A DNA stretch of 64,000 nt from Lacinutrix jangbogonensis (GTDB taxonomy: Bacteria > Bacteroidota > Bacteroidia > Flavobacteriales > Flavobacteriaceae). Shown here piece by piece: positions 17,023-25,536 of the stretch. How positions within the stretch are numbered: the first letter of the stretch is position 1; each line of letters starts with the position of its first letter. The DNA is taken from NCBI RefSeq assembly GCF_000797445.1, contig NZ_JSWF01000028.1, positions 248,001 to 312,000 on the forward strand. Reading direction: 5' to 3'. The notes beneath the pieces are model-generated. The model worked only from the letters and a program-made list of their open reading frames with translations. It made no database searches and had not been told where the DNA came from. The position numbers and the translations under genes are program-made.

Positions 17023-19221
17023 TTATGCTTTAGGCTTTCCTATTAATTCGAAATCTAAGTGACGTTTTACTAAATCGGCATTTTTTACTTTTACAATAAC
17101 TTCATCACCAAGTTGGTACATGGTTTTTGTTTTCTGTCCAATTAATGCAAATTGCTCTTTATCGAACTGGTAAAAATCACCTTTTATATCGCGTGTTCTA
17201 ACCATACCTTCGCATTTATTAGATACAATCTCTATATAGATTCCCCATTCGGTAGCACCAGAAATTACACCTACAAACTCTTCGTCTTGATGATCTTGCA
17301 TAAAACGAATTTGCATGTATTTAATAGAATCTCTTTCTGCTTTTGTAGCTAAATATTCCATATTACTAGAATGCTTACAGCGCTCTTGGTAAATCTCTGG
17401 ATTCGCTGTTTTTTCGCCATCTAAATACCGTTGTAATAAACGATGTGCCATAACATCTGGATAACGACGAATAGGCGATGTAAAGTGACTGTAATAATCG
17501 AACGCTAAACCGTAATGGCCTATGTTTTTGGTCGTATATTCTGCTTTAGACATGGTTCTAATCGCTAAAGTATCGACTAGGTTTTGTTCTTTTTTACCTT
17601 GAACATCGCTTAGTAATTTATTTAAAGATTGTGATACTCCGTCTTTACTATTAAAGTTTAATTTGTGTCCAAACTTTGCAACAACACCTTGTAAAGCCAT
17701 TAGTTTTTCTTCATTTGGTTCATCGTGAACTCTGTAAACAAAAGTTTTTTCTGGTTTTTGTTTTCCTACAAATTCTGAAACCTTTCGGTTTGCTAATAGC
17801 ATAAATTCTTCAATTAGCTTATTAGCATCTTTACTGGTTTTAAAGAAAACGCCAACTGGATTAGACGCTTTATCTAAATCGAATTTAACTTCTACTTTAT
17901 CAAAAGAAATTGCGCCAGATTGCATACGTTTACCACGCATGATCTTCGCTAAATCATCCATTTTTAAAACAGCATCTGCAATCGCTTGGTCTGTTTTATA
18001 TGCTTCTCCTGTAAGTGAAACCTCAGCAGGAATGCTGTTATTTTTATTATCTATTATAGCTTGAGCTTCCTCGTATGCAAAACGTGCATCAGAATACGTT
18101 ACAGTTCTTCCAAACCATTCGTTTTGTATTTCGGCTTTGTTATTTAATTCAAAAACAGCAGAAAATGTATATTTTTCTTCGTGTGGACGTAAAGAACAAG
18201 CACCATTACTTAATATTTCTGGTAACATTGGTACCACGCGATCTACTAAATAAACAGACGTTGCGCGCTCGTAAGCTTCTTCGTCTAAAATAGTACCTTC
18301 TTGTAAATAGTGTGAGACATCTGCAATGTGAATTCCTATTTCGTAATTACCATTTTTTAAAACGGTAAACGATAAGGCATCATCAAAATCTTTAGCATCT
18401 TTAGGATCTATGGTAAAGGTTAAATCCTTTCGCATGTCGCGACGCTTCGCTATTTCTTCTGGTTTTATGTTTAAATCTATGTTGTTTGCGTAGTCTTCTA
18501 CTTCTTTAGGGAATTCGTAAGGCAAACCATAATCTGCTAAAATAGCATGGATTTCTGTATTGTGCTCTCCGGCTTTTCCTAATACTTTAATTACTTTACC
18601 GTTTGGAGAATCGGCTTTTTCTGGCCATTCTTCCATAGTCACTAATACTTTGTCACCATCTTCAGCATTCATAGATTTACTGATAGGTACAAAAATATCT
18701 GTTTTCATTTTATTACCATCGACTACTACAAAAGCAAAGTTCTTTTTGGCATGAATTTGAATAATCCCAACATAATCCGTCTTTGCACGTTTAATAATTT
18801 TGGTTATTTCACCTTCTTGTTTACCACTTTTTTTACGTTTGTAAACATATAATTCTACTTCATCACCATTTAAAGCTTTGTTTACATTGTTTGAACCAAT
18901 GTAAATATCGTCTTCAAAATCATCGCAAATAACGTAACCGTTACCACGTTGTGCAGCATCAAAAATACCAGTGTGATAAACTGTATTATTATTTATTTGA
19001 AACTTGCCACGATCGATTTCTTTAATCTCTTCTTTCGCTTTAAGCTCTGCTAATTTTTTTATAATCTGGTTGCGACTACTAGCGTCGTTAACGTCTAGTA
19101 TGGCTCCAATTTGTTTATAGTTAAATGTTTTGTTTCTATCTTTTTTTAAAATACTTAGAATTGTATTTGTAAGGTTGGAAATCTTGTTATGTGAAGGTTT
19201 CCTGTGTTTCTTTTTACTCAT
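17023..19221 (-). CDS. rnr: Ribonuclease R
   Basis: A 3'-to-5' exoribonuclease of the RNB family that degrades structured RNA. Domains in order: a Lys-rich N-terminal helix-turn-helix (about 1-65) and cold-shock domains (70-230). The RNB catalytic domain (250-580) has DPKDAKDFDDALSF near residue 275 supplying the metal-binding Asp residues. A C-terminal S1 domain follows (645-725). At 732 residues the length is typical. The gene points away from a long gene-free region, so its promoter should lie there. Confidence 0.96.
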   Translation of the reverse strand: MSKKKHRKPSHNKISNLTNTILSILKKDRNKTFNYKQIGAILDVNDASSRNQIIKKLAELKAKEEIKEIDRGKFQINNNTVYHTGIFDAAQRGNGYVICDDFEDDIYIGSNNVNKALNGDEVELYVYKRKKSGKQEGEITKIIKRAKTDYVGIIQIHAKKNFAFVVVDGNKMKTDIFVPISKSMNAEDGDKVLVTMEEWPEKADSPNGKVIKVLGKAGEHNTEIHAILADYGLPYEFPKEVEDYANNIDLNIKPEEIAKRRDMRKDLTFTIDPKDAKDFDDALSFTVLKNGNYEIGIHIADVSHYLQEGTILDEEAYERATSVYLVDRVVPMLPEILSNGACSLRPHEEKYTFSAVFELNNKAEIQNEWFGRTVTYSDARFAYEEAQAIIDNKNNSIPAEVSLTGEAYKTDQAIADAVLKMDDLAKIMRGKRMQSGAISFDKVEVKFDLDKASNPVGVFFKTSKDANKLIEEFMLLANRKVSEFVGKQKPEKTFVYRVHDEPNEEKLMALQGVVAKFGHKLNFNSKDGVSQSLNKLLSDVQGKKEQNLVDTLAIRTMSKAEYTTKNIGHYGLAFDYYSHFTSPIRRYPDVMAHRLLQRYLDGEKTANPEIYQERCKHSSNMEYLATKAERDSIKYMQIRFMQDHQDEEFVGVISGATEWGIYIEIVSNKCEGMVRTRDIKGDFYQFDKEQFALIGQKTKTMYQLGDEVIVKVKNADLVKRHLDFELIGKPKA

Positions 19222-19951
19222 GTAATGTTTTAATGTAATGAATTCCTAAAGTTATTGGAATTTCTGATTTTTAAACCAATTATAATATTAAATAATTGAT
19301 AATAAATAGCAATTAGAAGAAGATGTGTTGCTATTAAGTTTGTGCAAAGCTACGTTTTTAATATTAAATGGATATTAAGTTGAAGTTAAGTCAAAGTTAA
19401 GGTTATCCACATTTATACTATATATTATTATTCTTTCTTTAAAATTTAAAAAAATAATGATGATTATGATAGCTTGTGAATAGCGGTATAACTTTTTTAA
19501 CTTTTGATTGTGTAGCTTACTTGTCTCTTTCTACTAACAGGTTATAAACATATTAAAGTACTGGTTTTAATACTAATTAAGGTTGCTGTTAACAACTGTT
19601 TATAACCTAAGTTAACAACATTTTTTTAATAAGTAATTTAATTTTTTGTGTTTGTATGTGTTCTTTTTTTAATGATAAATTACCAAAAGAAAATAGCTAA
19701 CTTCTTTGGTGGTTAAGTTTACGTTTTGGTTTGTAAAATTAACTGGATAATCCTAATAAAAGTTTTAAAAAGCTCTTATTAGATATTAACAAGTAGTCAC
19801 TATTAAAACGTGTAGTTGTTAACAACAGTTTTAAACACTCTTTTTTAAGCTTAATTTACAAACCTATAAACTTTGAATAAGTTCATTAGTATTACTTATT
19901 AATAGTTGCAAGCAATTATTAACTTTACCTTTTTAACACACAACTTATATT
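19222..19951. other. 730 bp gene-free divergent region with a DnaA box and repeated GTTAACAAC
   Basis: No ORF is credible here. The stretch is extremely AT-rich. It holds a perfect DnaA box TTATCCACA at 19403, a one-mismatch box in reverse orientation (TGTGAATAG at 19475), and an inverted pair TTATAAACA (19542) and TGTTTATAA (19597). GTTAACAAC occurs three times (19588, 19611, 19818), the last inside the palindrome GTTGTTAACAAC. It separates rnr and rpiB, which are transcribed away from it. It must hold promoters for both. A replication-origin role is possible but unproven. Confidence 0.5.
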
Positions 19952-20380
19952 ATGACAATCTCAATAGGAAACGATCACGCGGGAACAGACTACAAATTTG
20001 CTATTATTACGCATTTAGAAGCTAAAGGTATTGCAGTAATAAACCATGGAACAGATGCTAACGATAGTGTAGATTATCCAGATTTTGTACATCCTGTTGC
20101 AACCGACGTAGAAAGTAAAAAATCAACTTTTGGAATTCTTGTCTGCGGAAGTGCAAATGGTGTAGCTATGACTGCTAATAAACATCAAGGTATTCGTGCT
20201 GGTATTTGTTGGACAAAAGAAATTACAGCTTTAACGCGTCAACACAATAATGCAAATATTATTTGTATTCCTGCACGTTATACAGCAGTACAACAAGCTA
20301 TTGCAATGGTCGATACTTTTTTAGAAACAGCATTCGAAGGCGGAAGACACCAAAACCGCGTCGAAAAAATTCCTTGTTAA
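19952..20380 (+). CDS. rpiB: Ribose-5-phosphate isomerase B
   Basis: Interconverts ribose 5-phosphate and ribulose 5-phosphate in the pentose phosphate pathway. The sequence begins with the family pattern SIGNDHAGTDYK, has the catalytic Cys in VCGSANGVAMTANKH near residue 68, and has the Arg-rich RQHNNANI segment near residue 98. At 142 residues it is the standard RpiB/LacAB length. The stop codon is immediately followed by the TTG start of the metal transporter, so the two are co-transcribed. Confidence 0.95.
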   Translation: MTISIGNDHAGTDYKFAIITHLEAKGIAVINHGTDANDSVDYPDFVHPVATDVESKKSTFGILVCGSANGVAMTANKHQGIRAGICWTKEITALTRQHNNANIICIPARYTAVQQAIAMVDTFLETAFEGGRHQNRVEKIPC

Positions 20381-21298
20381 TTGGGGCACAATCATTCTCA
20401 TAATCACGCACACGATCATAGCGATTTAAAAGGTAGAAACTTATTAATTTCTATCCTTTTAAACATAGTAATAACCGTTGCGCAAGTAATTGGTGGATTA
20501 CTCTCTGGAAGTCTTGCTTTATTAAGTGATGCGTTACATAATTTTAGCGATGTTGTATCGCTTATTATTAGTTATATAGCCGAAAAATTATCTAAACGAA
20601 AAGCCTCCTTACATAAAACTTTTGGTTATAAACGTGCCGAAATTTTAGCAGCATTTATTAATGCTTCTACTTTAATGATTGTCGCCATTTTATTGATTAT
20701 TGAGGCTATTAAGCGATTTCAAAATCCTCAAGAGATAGAAAGTAATTTAGTTATTTGGTTGTCTTTTATTGCTATTTTAGGTAATGGTTTTAGTGTTTTA
20801 CTACTTAAAAAAGATAGCGAATCGAACATGAATATGCGAAGTGCATATTTACATTTGTTAACAGATATGATGGCGAGTGTGGCTGTTTTAATTGGTGGAT
20901 TATTAATGAAATTCTATTCTGTTTTTTGGGTCGATAGTGTGCTTACTTTTGCTATTGCATTATATCTTATTTGGATGGGTTTCGATTTACTAAAAGAATC
21001 TACCAAGGTATTAATGTTGTTTACACCAGACACCATTCCTATAGATGAAATAGTAAAAGAAATAAATGCTTTTGAAGCCATTAAAAACGTACATCATATT
21101 CATGTTTGGCAATTAAATGAAGACGAAACTCATTTTGAAGCTCACGTAGATTTTGAAAAAAACATTACGCTAACAGAATTTGATACTATTCTTTCTAAAA
21201 TTGAAGAATTATTATTTCATAAATTTGAAATTAACCATATTAATATTCAGCCAGAATTTGGAAAGGATGATACTAAAGATGTTATTGTGCAGGACTAA
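20381..21298 (+). CDS. Cation diffusion facilitator (CzcD/ZitB type) with TTG start
   Basis: Proton-coupled efflux of Zn(II) or similar divalent metals across the inner membrane. The N-terminus is His-rich (GHNHSHNHAHDHSD), typical of zinc CDF proteins. Six transmembrane helices span about residues 20-205. The metal site is visible as LLSDALHNFSDV in helix II and HLLTDMMASV in helix V. A cytoplasmic C-terminal ferredoxin-like domain with HHIHVWQL follows. The TTG start directly abuts the rpiB stop. I accept it because the next ATG would remove the His-rich region and helices, and the reading frame is clean. Zn is the likely substrate. Confidence 0.92.
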   Translation: MGHNHSHNHAHDHSDLKGRNLLISILLNIVITVAQVIGGLLSGSLALLSDALHNFSDVVSLIISYIAEKLSKRKASLHKTFGYKRAEILAAFINASTLMIVAILLIIEAIKRFQNPQEIESNLVIWLSFIAILGNGFSVLLLKKDSESNMNMRSAYLHLLTDMMASVAVLIGGLLMKFYSVFWVDSVLTFAIALYLIWMGFDLLKESTKVLMLFTPDTIPIDEIVKEINAFEAIKNVHHIHVWQLNEDETHFEAHVDFEKNITLTEFDTILSKIEELLFHKFEINHINIQPEFGKDDTKDVIVQD

Positions 21299-21340
21299 AT
21301 ACTGGAAATGCAGAAATCTCATAAATAGAAAATCATATAC

Positions 21341-21440
21341 ATATGTCACTTCGAGTGAAATTATTTTTTAATAATTTTGTATCGAGAAGTATTTTAAAGG
21401 CTCATTTTTTAATGAGACTACTCCGTTCCTCACAATAACA
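21341..21440. repeat. Intergenic double-hairpin element
   Basis: Two perfect A/T-rich inverted repeats lie close together: AAATTATT/AATAATTT around a TTTT loop at 21358-21377 and CTCATT/AATGAG around TTTT at 21401-21416. They are flanked by GTCACTTCGAGTG on the left and CTCACAATAACA on the right. The layout resembles dispersed palindromic intergenic elements seen in flavobacterial genomes. No second full copy is present in this window. Confidence 0.45.
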
Positions 21441-21454
21441 GTAAATTATAAATT

Positions 21455-21910
21455 ATGCTAGAAATAAAAACTAAAACCTTCCAAGAACTTACAACCATAG
21501 AGTTGTACGACTTACTACAGTTAAGAAGCGCCGTTTTTGTTGTAGAGCAAGATTGTGTGTATCAAGATCTAGATGGTAAAGACCAAAAAGCATTACATGT
21601 AATTGGATTTAAAAAGGGTAAAATAGTTGCATACACACGTATATTTAAACCTGGAGATTATTTTGAATTATCAAGTATTGGTAGAGTAGTGGTTGCAGAA
21701 AATGAAAGGCAATACAAATACGGTTACGATATTATGGAAGCTTCTATACAAGCGATACAAGAACACTATAATACTTCTGAAATTAAAATTTCTGCACAGT
21801 GTTATTTAAAACGCTTTTATAATAATTTACAGTTTTTTGAAGTAGGAGAGGAGTACTTAGAAGATGGAATCCCTCATATTGGAATGCTATATAAAAGTAA
21901 AAATCATTAG
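21455..21910 (+). CDS. ElaA-like GNAT family N-acetyltransferase
   Basis: A 151-residue single-domain GNAT. The N-terminal LYDLLQLRSAVFVVEQ and the following YQDLDGKDQKALHVIG are hallmarks of the ElaA subgroup. The acetyl-CoA loop is in the region SIGRVVVAENERQYKYGYDIM. The substrate of ElaA proteins is not established. Its stop overlaps the convergent OmpA gene by four bases, so no terminator separates them. Confidence 0.85.
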   Translation: MLEIKTKTFQELTTIELYDLLQLRSAVFVVEQDCVYQDLDGKDQKALHVIGFKKGKIVAYTRIFKPGDYFELSSIGRVVVAENERQYKYGYDIMEASIQAIQEHYNTSEIKISAQCYLKRFYNNLQFFEVGEEYLEDGIPHIGMLYKSKNH

Positions 21911-22764
21911 TTTTCCTTGCCAACATAAGTAATTAAAATTTCTACACGTCTATCAAATTCTGGTGCGCCACCAAGTGGAAATTTTCTTCGAAAACCTAAG
22001 TATTTCATTCGTTTTTTAGCCACACCTTTTTTAGCTAAATAATCATAAATATATTTCGCTCTAGCTACAGATAAATTTCGTTTACTTGTTTTTTTATCTA
22101 CGGCATCCCGACTATTTTGTGTACAACATACATGACCTTGAATGGTGAAATAAATATTTTTATTTTCAACCATAATTTTAGCAAGAGATTCTAGTGTTTT
22201 TTTAGAGCCTGAAGTAACATAACTATAACTGGTTTTAAAATAGATTTTATCTAAACGGATTTTATCGCCTTTTTTTATAGTTCCTTTTTTAATATCGTCT
22301 GTGGTTTTTTCTTTTGTAGTTTCCTTTACAACCTTATTTTTTTCTTCATTAGCTTTAGTAGGTAATTTTCTAGTAACAACGACTTCAACTTTTCTGTTTA
22401 AGCCACGAATTTGCTGTATTTCTTCTTCATTTAAAACCTTTAAAAGAATTTCTCCTTTCCCATTAACATTAGTAATTAAATTAGGGTCAATACCATAACC
22501 AGCAAACATATCTTTAATAGTGTTAGCACGATTTTGAGACAGTTCTAAATTGTATTCGTTAGTACCTCTATCGTCTGTAAAACCATAGATAGATACTTTT
22601 TCAATAGGAATTGTATCTAAAGTAGAAATAAAAAGTAATAACCTATTTTCTTCGGTTAAAGGCACAAAATACTTGTCTGTATCGAAATAAACATCATGGG
22701 CGAATTTATTTTGAGAAAACCCAAGTTGTGTTACAAATAAAAGTATGGTTATTATATATTTCAT
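21907..22764 (-). CDS. OmpA-family protein with two OmpA-like domains
   Basis: Signal peptide to about residue 17, then two copies of the peptidoglycan-binding OmpA C-terminal fold. The first (about 30-130) contains YGFTDDRGTNEYNLELSQNRANTI. The second (170-282) contains IQGHVCC near residue 223 and RNLSVARAKYIYDYL. A Lys/Thr-rich linker joins them. The second domain has a CC pair in place of the usual binding-site residues, an oddity. No porin-type barrel is visible, so it is probably a periplasmic anchor rather than a porin. It follows the frameshifted S41 peptidase by 14 bases. Confidence 0.83.
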   Translation of the reverse strand: MKYIITILLFVTQLGFSQNKFAHDVYFDTDKYFVPLTEENRLLLFISTLDTIPIEKVSIYGFTDDRGTNEYNLELSQNRANTIKDMFAGYGIDPNLITNVNGKGEILLKVLNEEEIQQIRGLNRKVEVVVTRKLPTKANEEKNKVVKETTKEKTTDDIKKGTIKKGDKIRLDKIYFKTSYSYVTSGSKKTLESLAKIMVENKNIYFTIQGHVCCTQNSRDAVDKKTSKRNLSVARAKYIYDYLAKKGVAKKRMKYLGFRRKFPLGGAPEFDRRVEILITYVGKEN

Positions 22765-22778
22765 TTTTAATAAATAGA

Positions 22779-24424
22779 CTAGTTTAAATAGCGTTTGTAT
22801 TTTGTAGGATTCGCTAATATTTCAGCAGCCGTTTTAATTTCATTATTATTTAGTTTATAATACTCGTATAATCCTTCTCTGTATACGTAACGTTTAATAA
22901 TCTCATCGCTTAATAAACTCATAAGTTGAGATTTATTATCGTCTACAGCTTTTAATTTTGAATTATTTAAATTCTTAATTAAATTATTATAATCACGTTG
23001 AATATCGTCGTCTAAATTCTCTGTTTTAGCAACTTCTAATGCTTTACTCAGGGATTTTTCGGTTGCAGTTTCAAATGAAAAATCTGAAGATTTTAAGAAT
23101 TTTTTAAAATCTTGAAAATCTGAATCTGTTAGTTTCCAATTGTTAATATCACCAATATTAGTATGGTTATAATAATATTTAGTGGCATAATCGAAAACAC
23201 TCTGGTTGCTTAAAATAGCTTTTGTTATAGCAGAATTCTTGGAGTTTTCTAAAGCTTCATCTGGAAAAACACCACCACCGTCAAAAACTTGTCTTCCATT
23301 TTTGGTTTTAAAAACATTGTAATCTTTTTGTTTTACACGAACTGCGTTTCCTTTGTCATCTTTATTCCAATAATCTAAAGCTTGAATACAGCGACCAGAA
23401 GGCGTATAATAACGAGAAATAGTAACTTTTAACTGCGTACCATAGGTTAACTTTTTTGGACGTTGCACTAAGCCTTTTCCAAAGCTTCTAGCACCAACAA
23501 CAACACCTCTATCTATATCTTGTATTGTTCCAGCAACAATTTCACTTGCCGAAGCACTACTGCCATTTATTAGCACTACTATTGGAATCTCTGTGTCTAT
23601 TGGATTTTTTTAGTGTAATATGTTCTGTTGTATTTTTTAACTTTAGATTTTGTTGTGACTACTAATTGCCCTTTGGGTACAAATAAGTTTACTACATTAA
23701 CTGCTTCGTTTAGTAATCCTCCTGGGTTTCCACGAAGGTCTAAAATAATACTTTTAGCACCTTGCGCTTTTAAATCTTTTAGGGCATAACCTGTTTGTTG
23801 AGATGCTTTTGCGTTAAACTTCTTTAATACAATGTAGCCTGTTGTAGCATCAATCATGGAGAAATGAGGTACAGCATCAATTTCAATTTCACTACGTTTT
23901 ACGGTTGTATTTGCTGTTTTTCCTTGTCTTAAGTAGGTTATTTCCGCTGTAGAATTTGCCACGCCTTTTAGTAAGTTACTAGCATCGTCTTCATAGTCTG
24001 CAATTCTCTGGTTATCCATTTTTACAATCTCGTCTCCTGCTTTTAATCCCGCTTTGTCTGCTGGATACCCTTTATAAGGTTCAATAATTACTAACTTGTC
24101 TTTTAAAACACGAACTTTAGCACCAATACCAGTATAATCTCCCGTTCTTTTAATTCTCGCAGCTTCTACATCTTGTTCGTTATAGAACTTAGTGTAGGGA
24201 TCGAGGTCGTTTAGCATGTTTTTAATGGCGTTATCCATTAAATCACCGGGATTTGTTTCATCGACATAATTCATATTCAGCTCTTTAAAAAGTGTAGTGA
24301 ATATTTCAATTTGTTTGGCTATTTCGAAAAAATCGTTGTTATAGCTTTTAAAAGCAGAACCAGTAAGTAATATTGTAAGTGCCAATACAGGAATAAGCAC
24401 TTTTTGTTTTAGGATGTTTTTCAT
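22779..24424 (-). pseudogene. S41 (CtpA-type) carboxyl-terminal processing peptidase, frameshifted at an A7 run
   Basis: Two adjoining frames form one CtpA-family enzyme. The upstream part (275 residues) has a hydrophobic leader, an N-terminal helical region and a PDZ domain (IGAKVRVLKD to GLKAGDEIVKM). The downstream part begins inside the catalytic core with NGSSASASEI (nucleophile Ser) and continues to SFGKGLVQ (catalytic Lys). The frame breaks at the A7 run at 23605-23611: as written the frame ends KKIQ-stop. Re-reading one base gives KKNPIDTEIPIVVLINGSSA, exactly what the family requires, and an uninterrupted 548-residue protein. One A is therefore missing, or ribosomes or polymerase slip here. 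Predicted role: processing of periplasmic proteins. It starts four bases after rnpA. Confidence 0.85.
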
Positions 24425-24428
24425 AGTT

Positions 24429-24794
24429 CTAAGGTTTAGAAATAGCGTCTGTAAATTTTGTTAATACGGTTTTCATTTTAGTGTTTACAAACTCAAAATC
24501 TGGCATGTCTTTACCAATATATAAAATCATTAACGCATAACCGTTAACTTCCTTATTAATTAACATGGTTTTGTTTAATCTATAAGTTTCACGAAGCAAG
24601 CGTTTTATGCGAATACGATCTACAGCAAGCTTAAAATTTCGTTTACTTACAGAAACTCCAATTTTTCTAGATTCGTCATGTTTCATATACACTAACCGCA
24701 AAGGATATGCCGAAACCGATTGTCCTTCAAGAAATAATTTCTCGATGGTTTTTTGGCTTTTAAGCTTTTCGTGTTTATTGTAGGTAAGTTTCAT
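24429..24794 (-). CDS. rnpA: Ribonuclease P protein component
   Basis: Protein subunit of RNase P, which with the RnpB RNA matures tRNA 5' ends. The 121-residue length and sequence fit the family: LYNKHEKLKSQKTIEKLF near the start, KIGVSVSKRNFKLAVDR in the middle and RIRIKRLLRETYRL after it. The usual RNR motif reads RIR here, a small departure in a normally conserved position. rpmH is not adjacent in this window. It is closely followed by the S41 peptidase gene. Confidence 0.93.
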   Translation of the reverse strand: MKLTYNKHEKLKSQKTIEKLFLEGQSVSAYPLRLVYMKHDESRKIGVSVSKRNFKLAVDRIRIKRLLRETYRLNKTMLINKEVNGYALMILYIGKDMPDFEFVNTKMKTVLTKFTDAISKP

Positions 24795-24876
24795 TGTATA
24801 ACTGTCGTGCTATGTCTTCCTTTTATGGATGAAGCTAATATACAACATCACTTAGACAAAACATTTTGAAAAATAA

Positions 24877-24903
24877 AAAACCACAACTTTCGATGTGGTT
24901 TTA
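24877..24903 (-). terminator. Intrinsic terminator after the lipoprotein gene
   Basis: A stem AACCACA/TGTGGTT with an eight-base loop is followed by a T-run on the minus strand. Confidence 0.8.
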
Positions 24904-24929
24904 ATAGTTATTAATCACTTTTTATTTAT

Positions 24930-25433
24930 TTAAAACAAATACAACAAACGCTCTTTGTTGTCTGGTAAGCCAATAATATTGTTGATATAATCGTTTTGAT
25001 ATATCAATTTACCTTTTTTAATGTAGCCTTCACCCTTTGGCATACATGCTTTCCAAGAACCAGAAGGTTTACAATTATCTAAGTCGGTAATTTTAAGAAT
25101 AGTATAATCTCCTACAGTAATAACAGCGTATTTATAATCTTTAGCTTTTATTAACGATGCTTCTATATTGTTTTTATTTATTTTAATAACCCTTTTTACC
25201 GAACCAGAAGCGCGTTTCTTAAAATTCTCAATAGGATTTTTAGAGGTGTCTTTCTCTAAGCTTTTAACATCCTTAAGAAAAACAATAGTTGTTATTTTAA
25301 CTGTAGTTTTTTCTTTTGATTTAGGTATTGTAGTTTGAGTTGTTTTGGTTTCTACTTTTGTTTTTACTGGTTTGGTTTCCTTTTTACAGCTTAAAGCAAT
25401 TATAAAAATTAATAGTATCGAAATTTTTTTCAT
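24930..25433 (-). CDS. Predicted lipoprotein of unknown function
   Basis: Not recognised as a named family. A short leader KKISILLIFIIALSC puts a lipobox cysteine at residue 16. A Lys/Thr-rich linker (KPVKTKVETKTTQTT) follows, then a soluble domain of about 100 residues with a GSWKACMPKGEGYI segment holding one cysteine. It is probably anchored in the outer or inner membrane and exposed to the periplasm. A terminator follows; it is probably monocistronic. Confidence 0.6.
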   Translation of the reverse strand: MKKISILLIFIIALSCKKETKPVKTKVETKTTQTTIPKSKEKTTVKITTIVFLKDVKSLEKDTSKNPIENFKKRASGSVKRVIKINKNNIEASLIKAKDYKYAVITVGDYTILKITDLDNCKPSGSWKACMPKGEGYIKKGKLIYQNDYINNIIGLPDNKERLLYLF

Positions 25434-25478
25434 CTCTTTGGATTTAATTTTAATTAGTTATAAAAAATATGAAACGAT

Positions 25479-25510
25479 AAAAAGCTACATCATAAAGGTG
25501 TAGCTTTTTA
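25479..25510 (-). terminator. Intrinsic terminator after the M1 peptidase gene
   Basis: A stem AAAGCTACA/TGTAGCTTT with a nine-base loop is followed by a T-run on the minus strand. Confidence 0.85.
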
Positions 25511-25536
25511 TCTCATTTTCCAATAAAACAGTTGTT

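Noticed and set aside
24930-25433. Classification of the unknown lipoprotein as a toxin-immunity or phage protein
   Set aside because: Its leader and linker are ordinary and no partner gene is adjacent; nothing in the sequence supports such a role.
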